NCBI GenBank assembly: GCA_047623825.1
Contig: JBLHOS010000020.1
Coordinates: 1-36,406 of the forward strand
DNA: 36,406 bases
DNA from: JBLHOS01 sp047623825
GTDB lineage: Bacteria > Pseudomonadota > Alphaproteobacteria > Rhodobacterales > Rhodobacteraceae
Direction of reading: 5' to 3'
Below, in pieces: positions 7,835 through 15,273 of the stretch; position 1 is the stretch's first letter, and each line of letters starts with the position of its first letter. Below the pieces are notes generated by a model. That model had not been told where the DNA came from and ran no database searches. It worked only from the letters and a program-made list of their open reading frames with translations. A program made the translations under genes and the position numbers.

Positions 7835-8542
7835 ATGATAAGACTGAGCATTGCAGGTCTGTGTCTGGCAGTATTGGCCGGTTGCGCAACGGTACCTGAT
7901 GATACGACCGCAGGCGTCGGCTTTGGCGATTATAACGGCTATTTCAGTGCTGAGCGTGAGGCCGAATTACGCGGTATTCCATCTGTGCAGACAATTACAC
8001 CGCCGACACGCGTCGCCCCTGTTGCGCCTGCTTCAGAGCAGAGCCTGATTGAATTTGCCGGTGCTTCGATTGCTGAGGCAGAGGCTGCCGAGTTGCAGGG
8101 GCAGTCTGCTATCCCCTCAACAGCGCAGGTTCAGGCCGAAAATCCCGCCATTTCGGATGAGCAGGATTTTGCAGCAGTCAGTGCGCGCGAAAGCATCGAG
8201 AGCGATGCAGAGCGCCGCCTGGCCCAACAAGAACAGTTGGTGATTATTCAACCAATAGCTGTGCCGCAGCGGCCGACCTCAATTGGGCCAAACATCGTTG
8301 AATATGCGCTTAGCACCTCCCATCCTGTTGGTCAGCAAATCTATCGCCGCTCCCCGTTTCGGCAAGGCCGACATGAGGCCAATTGTCTGGCCTACCGTTC
8401 GGCTGATCTGGCGCAAGAGGGGTTTTTGATGGCTGGTGGACCGGATCGTGATCGCCAAGCGCTGGATCCGGACGGCGACGGGTATGCTTGTAGATGGAAC
8501 CCCTCGGTCTACCGCGATGCGGCGCGTGCCGCGTCCCAGTGA
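7835..8542 (+). CDS. Predicted lipoprotein with excalibur-like calcium-binding tail
   Basis: Exported lipoprotein of 235 aa. The signal peptide ends in a lipobox LAGC with Cys17 as the lipidated residue. The middle (about residues 45-150) is low-complexity, rich in Ala, Glu and Gln, probably a flexible spacer. The C terminus has RSADLAQEGF followed by DPDGDGYACRWNP, a D-x-D-x-D-G-x-x-C loop as in excalibur calcium-binding domains; a preceding Cys (ANCLAY) could form a disulfide. GAGGGTGA precedes the ATG. It is coupled by a GTGA overlap to the murein amidase downstream, suggesting a cell-wall role, which is inference. Confidence 0.8.
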   Translation: MIRLSIAGLCLAVLAGCATVPDDTTAGVGFGDYNGYFSAEREAELRGIPSVQTITPPTRVAPVAPASEQSLIEFAGASIAEAEAAELQGQSAIPSTAQVQAENPAISDEQDFAAVSARESIESDAERRLAQQEQLVIIQPIAVPQRPTSIGPNIVEYALSTSHPVGQQIYRRSPFRQGRHEANCLAYRSADLAQEGFLMAGGPDRDRQALDPDGDGYACRWNPSVYRDAARAASQ

Positions 8543-9219
8543 GCGTGTCGCCCAATTATGGGCCCCGGCGTGATGGCCTGACGCCGAACTTGATCGTTTT
8601 GCACTACACGGCGATGGACAGTTGTGCCGCAGCCGAACGGGCGCTGTGTGATCCCACGCGCGAAGTGTCAGCGCATTATCTGATTTCAGAATACGGTGTT
8701 ATTACTGCGCTGGTGCGCGAGGATCAGCGTGCATGGCACGCGGGCAAAGGCACTTGGGCGGGGTTGGATGACATCAATTCGCGTTCTATCGGGATTGAAC
8801 TGGCAAATCTGGGCACTTGCCCGTTTTCTGCCCGCCAAATGATCGCCCTAGAGACGTTATTGCCGGGGATCATGGATCGATGGTCAATTTTGCCGCAAGG
8901 CGTGATTGCACACTCCGACATGGCGCCGGGTCGCAAGATCGATCCTGGCCCGCGTTTCGACTGGCAGCGCCTTGCGCGGCTGGGTCTGGGCGTCTGGCCG
9001 CAAATTGGTGAAACTGCCGGGCAGGCCGTTGATATCAAACGGTTCCGCGCTGATGCGTTGGCGTTTGGCTATCCTGATGTGGCTGATGAGGTTTTGCTAC
9101 AAACGGTTCGGTTGCGATTTCGCCCGCAGGCCGCTGGGCCGCTTGATTGTACCGATCTTGCGTTGATTGCGGATCTTGCTGCTCGCTTCCCCGTTGACCG
9201 CCCGACCGTCACCGCCTAA
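8539..9219 (+). CDS. N-acetylmuramoyl-L-alanine amidase (Amidase_2 family)
   Basis: Zinc amidase predicted to cleave the lactyl-amide bond between MurNAc and the peptide stem, probably in peptidoglycan recycling or remodelling (AmiD/AmpD-like). Start is taken at GTG 8539, overlapping the TGA of the lipoprotein gene; this gives 226 aa beginning MSVSPNYGPR. Zinc ligands are visible in order: His of VLHYTAM, His of IAHSDMAPGRK, and Asp of KIDPGPRFDW. The catalytic-type Glu appears in SIGIELAN. No signal peptide is seen from this start, so a cytoplasmic AmpD-like enzyme is possible. An in-frame ATG at 8494 inside the lipoprotein gene is less likely. Confidence 0.88.
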   Translation: MSVSPNYGPRRDGLTPNLIVLHYTAMDSCAAAERALCDPTREVSAHYLISEYGVITALVREDQRAWHAGKGTWAGLDDINSRSIGIELANLGTCPFSARQMIALETLLPGIMDRWSILPQGVIAHSDMAPGRKIDPGPRFDWQRLARLGLGVWPQIGETAGQAVDIKRFRADALAFGYPDVADEVLLQTVRLRFRPQAAGPLDCTDLALIADLAARFPVDRPTVTA

Positions 9220-9229
9220 AGCGGGCGTC

Positions 9230-9617
9230 GCGCGGAGGGCTGGATGGCTGCCTTCGGTGGGGCAACTCACCAGGGAGGAAAGTCCGGACTCCATAAAGCA
9301 ACGGTGCCGGGTAACGCCCGGCGGGGGTAACCCTAGGGAAAGCGCCACAGAGAACAGACCGCCTGTCGTCTGACAGGTAAGGGTGAAACGGTGGAGTAAG
9401 AGACCACCGCGCGACTGGCAACAGAAGCGGCATGGCAAGCCCCACCGGGAGCAACGCCAAATAGGGACTTCGCGCGGGCATGCCCGCAGGGACGCTTTAG
9501 CCCGAGAGGTCCGGGTTGGCAGCTAGAGCCGCCGGGTAACCGGCGGCCCAGAGGAATGGTCATCTAACCTTGGGGAGACCTAAGGGGGACAAAATCCGGC
9601 TTATAGGCCCTCCGCGC
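9230..9617 (+). ncRNA. rnpB: RNase P RNA (rnpB), bacterial class A
   Basis: Catalytic RNA of RNase P, which removes 5' leaders from pre-tRNAs. The diagnostic core is at 9275-9292 (GAGGAAAGTCCGGACTCC) and at the 3' side AGAGGAATGGTCAT (9550-9563) and ACAAAATCCGGCTTATAG (9589-9606), which form the P4 core. The terminal helix P1 is GCGCGGAGGG (9230-9239) with CCCTCCGCGC (9608-9617), which defines the ends to within a few bases. Only three bases separate the P1 strand from the stop of convergent metY, so transcript termination must occur inside metY or depend on processing. Confidence 0.96.
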
Positions 9618-9620
9618 AAT

Positions 9621-10913
9621 TTAAGATGTGGCGATCGTCAGCGCCTGATCCAGATCGGCAATCAGGTCGACTGCGTCCTCGGTTCCGATCGAAAGGCGAA
9701 CCACGTTCGGTGCGGCACCTGCGGCCTCTTGCTGGGCTGGTGTCAACTGACGATGCGTGGTGGACGCTGAGTGGATGATCAGCGACCGTGTGTCACCAAG
9801 GTTGGCCACATGGCTAAAGATCTCCAACGCATCAACCAATTTGATACATGCGTCATAGCCGCCTTTGACCGCAAAGGTGAACAACGCACCCGCACCTTTG
9901 GGGCAAACCTTTTCCACGCGGTGGAAGTAGGGCGACGACGGCAAACCTGCATATGTCACGAAATCAACTCGTGGATCGTTTTCCAACCATGTGGCAATCT
10001 TGACTGCGTTCGAGACATGGCGGTCCATCCGCAGGCTCAGCGTCTCAACACCCATCAGCGTATAATGTGCTGCTTGCGGGTTCATGGTCATGCCCAGATC
10101 GCGCAGGCCTATGGCGATGCCGTGAAAGGTGAAGGCCAGATTGCCAAACGTCTCATGGAACTTCATGCCGTGATACGCAGGCTCTGGCATGCTGAGCGAT
10201 GGGAACTTGTCGGACGCGGACCAGTCAAACTTACCGCTGTCAATGACACAGCCGCCAGTGACAGTGCCGTTGCCGGTCAGGTACTTGGTGGTCGAATGGA
10301 CAACCAGCGTCGCACCATGCTCAATCGGGCGGCACAGGTACGGCGTCGCCGAGGTGTTATCGACGATCAGTGGTAAGCCAGCAGCGTCAGAGATATCTGC
10401 GATGGCGCGCAAGTCGGTGATATAGCCGCCCGGATTGGCGATCGCCTCACAAAACACGCCGCGCGTGTTGTCGTCGATGGCATCGCGCACTGCGTCGAGA
10501 TCGTCAAAATCGACAAACTTGGCGGACCAGCCAAAGCGTTTGATGGTTTGGCCGAACTGGGTGACCGTACCGCCATATAGCCGGGTAGACACAACAACGT
10601 TGCAGCCCGGCTGCATTAGTGGAAACAGCGCCATAATCTGTGCGGCGTGCCCAGAAGAGCAGCAAACCCCGCCAACGCCGCCTTCAAGGGTGGCCAAACG
10701 TTCTTGCAGTACGGCAACCGTCGGATTGGTCAGCCGCGAATAGATGTAGCCTACTTCTTGCAGGTTAAACAAAGCTGCCGCATGCTCTGCGTCCCGAAAC
10801 ACATAGCCAGTTGTCTGGTAGATCGGTGTCTGGCGGGCGCCAGTGGCCGGATCAGGTCGTGCGCCTGCGTGGATTTGAAGGGTATCAAAGCCATAGGTTG
10901 GGCTGTCGCTCAT
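9621..10913 (-). CDS. metY: O-acetylhomoserine sulfhydrylase (Cys/Met metabolism PLP enzyme)
   Basis: PLP-dependent enzyme making homocysteine from O-acetylhomoserine and sulfide in methionine synthesis. Start ATG 10913 gives 430 aa (MSDSPTYGFDTLQIHAG), the usual MetY length, with GGGAGAG about seven bases upstream; the frame stays open to 11036 but the extension is not family-like. PLP site: SRLTNPT near residue 60, VDNTSATPYL around 185-194, and the Schiff-base lysine K210 in HSTTKYLTGNG. MetZ (O-succinyl) is less likely on length. A 7-bp hairpin lies in its leader; no SAM riboswitch is recognisable. Confidence 0.92.
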   Translation of the reverse strand: MSDSPTYGFDTLQIHAGARPDPATGARQTPIYQTTGYVFRDAEHAAALFNLQEVGYIYSRLTNPTVAVLQERLATLEGGVGGVCCSSGHAAQIMALFPLMQPGCNVVVSTRLYGGTVTQFGQTIKRFGWSAKFVDFDDLDAVRDAIDDNTRGVFCEAIANPGGYITDLRAIADISDAAGLPLIVDNTSATPYLCRPIEHGATLVVHSTTKYLTGNGTVTGGCVIDSGKFDWSASDKFPSLSMPEPAYHGMKFHETFGNLAFTFHGIAIGLRDLGMTMNPQAAHYTLMGVETLSLRMDRHVSNAVKIATWLENDPRVDFVTYAGLPSSPYFHRVEKVCPKGAGALFTFAVKGGYDACIKLVDALEIFSHVANLGDTRSLIIHSASTTHRQLTPAQQEAAGAAPNVVRLSIGTEDAVDLIADLDQALTIATS

Positions 10914-10966
10914 AGTCTCTCTCCCGGAGGTTATCAAAGTTGCAGATAGGTCTAGGCTATGGGTCA

Positions 10967-10984
10967 GGCCAGCACAAGCTGGCC
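10967..10984 (-). promoter_or_regulatory. Hairpin in the metY leader
   Basis: Perfect 7-bp inverted repeat GGCCAGC-acaa-GCTGGCC, 54 bases upstream of the metY start. It lies in the 219-bp divergent region between metY and the NDUFA12 gene (10914-11132). It could be an RNA stem-loop or a protein site. An 8-mer AGGTCTAG near 10950 recurs in inverted form near 11070. No promoter can be assigned with confidence. Confidence 0.3.
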
Positions 10985-11132
10985 AAAAGGCGTTGCGGCT
11001 GCGGATCGGTGTTGGCGATTTTGCCGCAGGATCCAATTGGGCGCTCCACCGCGCGCCGTGCCATTGCCCCTAGACCTTGCCGCTGGCTTGCGGCATTACA
11101 CTGGCATCGCAGTTATCTAGTCCGGAGCCCAA

Positions 11133-11510
11133 ATGTTGGATTTCATCAAACGCCTTGTTAACTGGTGGAGCGGCCAGTCCATCGGCACCCAACTCTGGAC
11201 TTGGCGCAATGGTGAGCGGGTCGGCGAAGACGACAACGGCAACATTTTTTATCAGACTAAAGATCGCAAGCGTCGGTGGGTGATTTTCGACGGGGAGCCC
11301 GAGGCAAGCCGCGTATCACCTGATTGGCATGGCTGGTTGCATTTCACCTGGGATGAGCCGCCGACAGATCGTCCTGTCGTGCATAAATCATGGGAAAAAC
11401 CACATTTACCAAATTTGACGGGATCAGCGGCGGCCTATGCGCCGGCTGGTTCAATCCGACGTTCTGTGCCGAAAGAACGGCGGGACTATGAGGCATGGAC
11501 GCCCGAATAG
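11133..11510 (+). CDS. NDUFA12-like NADH:ubiquinone oxidoreductase accessory subunit
   Basis: Homologue of mitochondrial complex I subunit B17.2/NDUFA12, found in alphaproteobacteria as an accessory subunit at the peripheral arm. The 125-aa protein shows the family pattern: GTQLWTWRNGERVGEDDNGN, then YQTKDRKRRWVIFDGEPEASRV, then PDWHGWLHFTWDEPP. No signal peptide or membrane segment is seen. It is followed by the MlaD-like gene at 33 bases and DUF2155, an order I associate with Rhodobacterales genomes. It is not near the nuo operon here. Confidence 0.93.
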   Translation: MLDFIKRLVNWWSGQSIGTQLWTWRNGERVGEDDNGNIFYQTKDRKRRWVIFDGEPEASRVSPDWHGWLHFTWDEPPTDRPVVHKSWEKPHLPNLTGSAAAYAPAGSIRRSVPKERRDYEAWTPE

Positions 11511-11543
11511 ACGAAACCCAAGAGATGTCGCCAGGGGGCTGAT

Positions 11544-11990
11544 ATGTCAGAAAACACTACAGAGGTCATTGTTGGCGGCGTCGTATTGGCAGCCGCAGTT
11601 GGTTTTTTTATATTTGTAGGCCAAGTCACCGGATTTGAGCGACAGTCAGATAGCTACCACCTAACAGCCTCGTTCCGATCCGTCGAAGGTGTCAGTGTCG
11701 GCACTGATGTGCGTTTGGCGGGGGTCCGTGTGGGTGCCGTGACCGATACGCAGTTGAACCTAGCGACATACCGCGCCGATACTACATTTTCGATCAGCCA
11801 AGGGATCGAGATCCCCGATGACAGCGCCATCGCGATCTCCTCCGAAGGGTTGCTGGGCGGCTCATTCGTTGAAATCATTCCCGGCGGCTCACCGTTCGCG
11901 TTAGAACCGGGCGATGCGATCATCGACACTCAAAGCTCAGTCAGTCTGGTCACGTTGCTCATGCGCTTTGTGGGTGGCGACGGGCAATGA
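11544..11990 (+). CDS. mlaD: MlaD-family (MCE domain) lipid transport protein
   Basis: Single-pass inner-membrane protein (148 aa) of the MCE/MlaD type, which forms periplasmic hexamer rings that move phospholipids between membranes. One N-terminal helix (VIVGGVVLAAAVGFFIFVG) anchors the protein; the MCE domain follows with YHLTASFRSVEGVSVGTDVRLAGVRVG-type block (about residues 38-65) and SEGLLGGSFVEIIPGG. No mlaE or mlaF partner occurs in the window. Its stop overlaps the DUF2155 start by four bases, so these two products are probably made together. Confidence 0.88.
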   Translation: MSENTTEVIVGGVVLAAAVGFFIFVGQVTGFERQSDSYHLTASFRSVEGVSVGTDVRLAGVRVGAVTDTQLNLATYRADTTFSISQGIEIPDDSAIAISSEGLLGGSFVEIIPGGSPFALEPGDAIIDTQSSVSLVTLLMRFVGGDGQ

Positions 11991-12406
11991 AACCGGCACT
12001 TGCCCTGATGATGCTGTTGGTGTTTGGGCTGCCAGCGGCGGCACAGCAAGACGGCGTTTTGCTAGAACAATTTTCCAATCCGAACGCACCAGCCGCCCCG
12101 CTTTTGCAACCAGTTGAGGAAGCGCCGGGCGCGATTTTACGCGGCTTGGACAAGACCCTTGGGCGATCAATCGATATCGATATCGCACGTGGTCAGACGG
12201 TTTTGTTTGGGCGGATCGCGGTGCGCCTGTTGGAATGCCGTTACCCGTCGGATAACCCGGCCTCGGACGCGTTTGCGCATCTTCAGATCCTCGATCTTGA
12301 GGGGGCAGCGCTTTTCGATGGATGGATGGTCGCCTCAAGCCCGGCATTGGTGGCGTTGGAGCATCCGCGCTATGACGTATGGGTCCTGCGCTGTAGAATG
12401 TCGTGA
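11987..12406 (+). CDS. DUF2155 periplasmic protein
   Basis: Exported 139-aa protein. A signal peptide is clear (MKPALALMMLLVFGLPAAAQ, cleavage probably after AAA-Q). The mature part matches the DUF2155 pattern: LRGLDKTLGRSIDIDI, then VLFGRIAVRLLECRYP, and a C-terminal HPRYDVWVLRC containing the second conserved Cys, so a disulfide with Cys of LLECRYP is possible. Function unknown; its coupling to the MlaD-like gene suggests an envelope role. The last 37 bases overlap the 3' end of convergent aat. Confidence 0.85.
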   Translation: MKPALALMMLLVFGLPAAAQQDGVLLEQFSNPNAPAAPLLQPVEEAPGAILRGLDKTLGRSIDIDIARGQTVLFGRIAVRLLECRYPSDNPASDAFAHLQILDLEGAALFDGWMVASSPALVALEHPRYDVWVLRCRMS

Positions 12407-13035
12407 ACGCTGACAGGTGTGGGCTGCGCCAGAAATTCAGCGCCCCAATCCAAGGCCTTTTCCAGTTTAACTCGGTAAGCGGCGCGGCTGATTTCGACGG
12501 CACCCAGACTGATCAGATGATCGGTGATGAACTGCGTGTCAAACAGCTGAAACCCGCCATAGCGTAGCCGACTGATCAGATAAGCCAGTGCGATCTTTGA
12601 GGTATTGGGTCGATGCGAAAACATGCTTTCGCCAAAGAACGCCGCGCCAAGGACCACGCCATAGACGCCGCCAACCAGCTTGTCGTGCTCCCAAACCTCA
12701 ACGGAATGGGCAAATCCGGCGTCATGCAGGTTCAGGTAAAGGTTAAAGATTTCATCGTTAATCCAGGTCTCTTCGCGATCGGCGCAGCCGCGAACCGTTC
12801 CAAGAAAGTCGCTGTTCACGCGGATCTCATAGGGGGCTGATTTGATAGCCCGGGCCAAGGATCGCGATATGTGAAAACCATCCAGTGGAAAGATCCCGCG
12901 CTTTTGCGGGTCCACCCAAAACAGGGTCTTGTCATCCCGGCTTTCGGCCATCGGAAAAATGCCGGCACTATATGCACGCAGCAATAAATCCGGGGTCAGT
13001 TTTGGCCGGGAAACCGGTATTATGTCATGCGCCAT
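12370..13035 (-). CDS. aat: Leucyl/phenylalanyl-tRNA-protein transferase
   Basis: N-degron enzyme that adds Leu or Phe from aminoacyl-tRNA to N-terminal Lys/Arg, marking proteins for ClpS/ClpAP. The 221-aa protein shows the family core: LLLRAYSAGIFPMAES, FWVDPQKRGIFPLDGFHISRSL, ETWINDEIFNLYLNLHDAGFAHSVEVW, LVGGVYGVVLGAAFFGESMFS, and FDTQFITDHLISLGAVEI. Separated from accC by 86 bases that contain a small hairpin (TACCCTAAC 13041-13049 with GTTGGGTA 13055-13062, one bulged T), which may be its leader. Confidence 0.96.
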   Translation of the reverse strand: MAHDIIPVSRPKLTPDLLLRAYSAGIFPMAESRDDKTLFWVDPQKRGIFPLDGFHISRSLARAIKSAPYEIRVNSDFLGTVRGCADREETWINDEIFNLYLNLHDAGFAHSVEVWEHDKLVGGVYGVVLGAAFFGESMFSHRPNTSKIALAYLISRLRYGGFQLFDTQFITDHLISLGAVEISRAAYRVKLEKALDWGAEFLAQPTPVSVHDILQRRTHTS

Positions 13036-13121
13036 TGCCGTACCCTAACAGAGCGTTGGGTAAGTTACTTTCGCCAAATCCCAAACAGATTATTTCCGAA
13101 TTAGCACCGTTCAGGCGTGAT

Positions 13122-14468
13122 TTAGCCGAGGTTTTCTTCGAGCCAATGTTCCAACCAGTGAATATTGTAATCTCCAGTCAGAACCGCCTCTTCCTGCAAA
13201 AGCGCATGAAACAATGGCACTGTGGTTTCAATTCCGTCGACGATCAACTCACCCAACGCACGTTTAAGGCGCGCCAAAGCTTCGGGACGGTCCCGGCCAT
13301 GCACGATCAGTTTGCCGATCAGGCTGTCGTAATAGGGTGGAATTGAGTAGCCGCCATAAAGCGCTGAGTCCATTCGAACACCCAAACCGCCGGGCGCATG
13401 AAATGTGTTCACCTTGCCGGGGCAGGGCGTGAAATTTGGCAGCCGCTCTGCGTTGATGCGAACCTCAATCGAGTGACCATTGATCTTCAGATCATCCTGC
13501 CCAAACGACATAGGCATGCCAGAGGCGACGCGGATTTGCTCACGCACAAGATCAACACCAAATATGGCCTCGGTCACTGGATGCTCCACCTGAAGACGGG
13601 TGTTCATCTCGATGAAGTAGAACTCATCATTCTCGTAGAGAAACTCAATCGTTCCGGCGCCCTCATAGTTGATCGCGGCGACGGCGTCGGCACAAGTCTT
13701 ACCGATACGCGCACGCGTCGCGGCGTCAATTGTAGGGCCGGGGGCCTCTTCAAGTACCTTTTGGTGGCGCCGTTGAAGTGAGCAATCACGCTCGCCTAGA
13801 TGCACAGCTCCGCCTTTTCCATCCCCGAAAACCTGCACTTCAATGTGGCGCGGCGTGGACAGATATTTCTCGATGTAGACTTCGTCATTGCCAAAGGCCG
13901 ATTTGCCCTCAGCACGCGCGGTGCCAAATGCTTCTTCGAGGTCGGCTGCGGTCTTGGCCAGTTTCATACCGCGCCCACCACCACCTGCAGTGGCTTTTAC
14001 GATAACCGGAAAACCGATTTCGGCGGCTACCCTTTTGGCAGTGTCAAGATCTGGAACTCCGCCATCACTGCCCGGTACACACGGCACACCAAGGTTCGCC
14101 ATTGTCTCTTTGGCAGTGATCTTGTCGCCCATCATGCGGATGTGGGCAGCAGTCGGTCCAATAAATTTCAGATCATGATCTTCGACGATCTGCACGAAAT
14201 TCGCGTTCTCGGACAAAAATCCATAACCCGGATGGATCGCCTCAGCGCCGGTGATCTCACATGCTGAGATGATGGCGGGGATCGATAGATAGCTATGAGT
14301 GCTGGACGGCGGGCCGATGCAAATCGCCTCATCTGCCATACGAACATGCATTGCGTCGCTATCAGCGGTCGAATGCACAGCCACAGTCTTCACACCCATT
14401 TCACGGGCGGCGCGGACCACACGCAGAGCAATCTCGCCCCGGTTCGCGATTAGGATCTTGTTAAACAT
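13122..14468 (-). CDS. accC: Acetyl-CoA carboxylase biotin carboxylase subunit
   Basis: ATP-grasp enzyme carboxylating the biotin on AccB, the first half-reaction of fatty acid synthesis. The 448-aa protein is full length: N-terminal FNKILIANRGEIALRV, glycine-rich ATP loop KATAGGGGRGMKLA, EKYLSTPRHIEVQVFGD, the HLGERDCSLQRRHQKVLEEAP block, and EMNTRLQVEHPVTE. It follows accB in the same direction with a nine-base gap, the normal accBC operon. Confidence 0.98.
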   Translation of the reverse strand: MFNKILIANRGEIALRVVRAAREMGVKTVAVHSTADSDAMHVRMADEAICIGPPSSTHSYLSIPAIISACEITGAEAIHPGYGFLSENANFVQIVEDHDLKFIGPTAAHIRMMGDKITAKETMANLGVPCVPGSDGGVPDLDTAKRVAAEIGFPVIVKATAGGGGRGMKLAKTAADLEEAFGTARAEGKSAFGNDEVYIEKYLSTPRHIEVQVFGDGKGGAVHLGERDCSLQRRHQKVLEEAPGPTIDAATRARIGKTCADAVAAINYEGAGTIEFLYENDEFYFIEMNTRLQVEHPVTEAIFGVDLVREQIRVASGMPMSFGQDDLKINGHSIEVRINAERLPNFTPCPGKVNTFHAPGGLGVRMDSALYGGYSIPPYYDSLIGKLIVHGRDRPEALARLKRALGELIVDGIETTVPLFHALLQEEAVLTGDYNIHWLEHWLEENLG

Positions 14469-14477
14469 TGGTGAGCC

Positions 14478-14969
14478 TCACGCGATAATCATCAGTGGGG
14501 CGCCAAATTCAACTGGCGCTCCGTCTTCGACCAAGATGCGTTTGACCGTTCCGGCCCGAGGTGACGGGATTGGGTTCATGGTTTTCATTGCCTCGACGAT
14601 CAGCAAGGTCTGACCTTCGCTAACGGTATCACCGACTGAGACAAAGGCGGGTGTGCTGGGTTCTGCCTGCAAAAAGACCGTGCCAACCATGGGCGAGGTG
14701 ATCGCGCGTGGGTCTTGGGCGGGATCATTGTTTTCCTCGGCGGCGGCGGCGGCGGCGGCTGTTGGGGCGGCAGGTGCATAGGCAACGGCTGCGACAGGTG
14801 CTGCGGCGGCGACAGGCGCGGCCATAAGCTGGCGGGAAACCCGCACATTCAGGCTGTCATCCTCCCCATATTCGCGTTTGACCTGAAGCTCCGTCAGGTC
14901 GTTTTGATGCAACAACTCTGCCAATGCCTTGATAAAGGCGACATCCCCGTCATGAGTGCTCTTAGTCAT
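14478..14969 (-). CDS. accB: Acetyl-CoA carboxylase biotin carboxyl carrier protein
   Basis: Biotin carrier of acetyl-CoA carboxylase (163 aa). An N-terminal helical region (about residues 8-48) is joined by an Ala/Pro-rich linker (about 50-78, ending in a run of seven Ala) to the biotinyl domain, with biotinylated Lys129 in EAMKTMNPI and the thumb-type segment SPMVGTVFLQAEP. The Ala run is encoded by a run of GGC triplets on the + strand (14739-14759), a possible slippage tract. First gene of accBC; its promoter should lie in 14970-15150. Confidence 0.97.
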   Translation of the reverse strand: MTKSTHDGDVAFIKALAELLHQNDLTELQVKREYGEDDSLNVRVSRQLMAAPVAAAAPVAAVAYAPAAPTAAAAAAAEENNDPAQDPRAITSPMVGTVFLQAEPSTPAFVSVGDTVSEGQTLLIVEAMKTMNPIPSPRAGTVKRILVEDGAPVEFGAPLMIIA

Positions 14970-15273
14970 TCCTGTCCTCGTCTCAACTACTCGGTTCTTC
15001 GTGCGCTCACACTTAGCGGATCGCGCTGTGGGCGTTGTATACGTTAGGCTTCGACCATATGAAAGCGTCGCGAGCTGTGAAAATGGGGCCTCAATCGCGC
15101 ATTTTCAACGCGGTCACGCCCATTTTGCCAGCAAACCCGTTTAATGTCGCCACGTCTGAATGGAATCTGTCCGAAAATAGCCCTGTGCAAGAATTTACCA
15201 TTTGATAAAAAATTCTAGCCGTGCCAGCTTTTTTACAGCGAATTGATGTCGATCGACCCCGGAGAGATCACCC
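14970..15273. other. Divergent intergenic region accB / preT
   Basis: A 304-bp gap without a gene. It must hold the accBC promoter (leftward) and the pyrimidine operon promoter (rightward). GAAAATG (15079-15085) and CATTTTC (15100-15106) form a 7-bp inverted repeat in the accB half. The preT half is AT-rich around 15190-15240 and contains a RutR-type box. No good -35/-10 pair stands out. Confidence 0.6.
15194..15209. promoter_or_regulatory. Candidate RutR operator upstream of preT
   Basis: TTTACCATTTGATAAA matches the E. coli RutR box TTGACCAnnTGGTCAA at 11 of 14 defined positions and agrees at 14 of 16 positions with the second site at 19239-19254. It is 64 bases before the preT start. Position in front of the pathway's first gene, with rutR encoded nearby, is the main support. 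Confidence 0.6.

Noticed and set aside
10914..11036. Upstream extension of metY
   Set aside because: The added 41 residues are unlike MetY, and GGGAGAG fits ATG 10913.
10914..11132. Possible SAM riboswitch before metY
   Set aside because: Searched by eye for SAM-II-like conserved blocks in the leader; only a simple 7-bp hairpin is present.
11937..12503. 188-codon minus-strand frame
   Set aside because: Overlaps MlaD-like, DUF2155 and aat, all with recognisable motifs; composition is that of an antisense frame.
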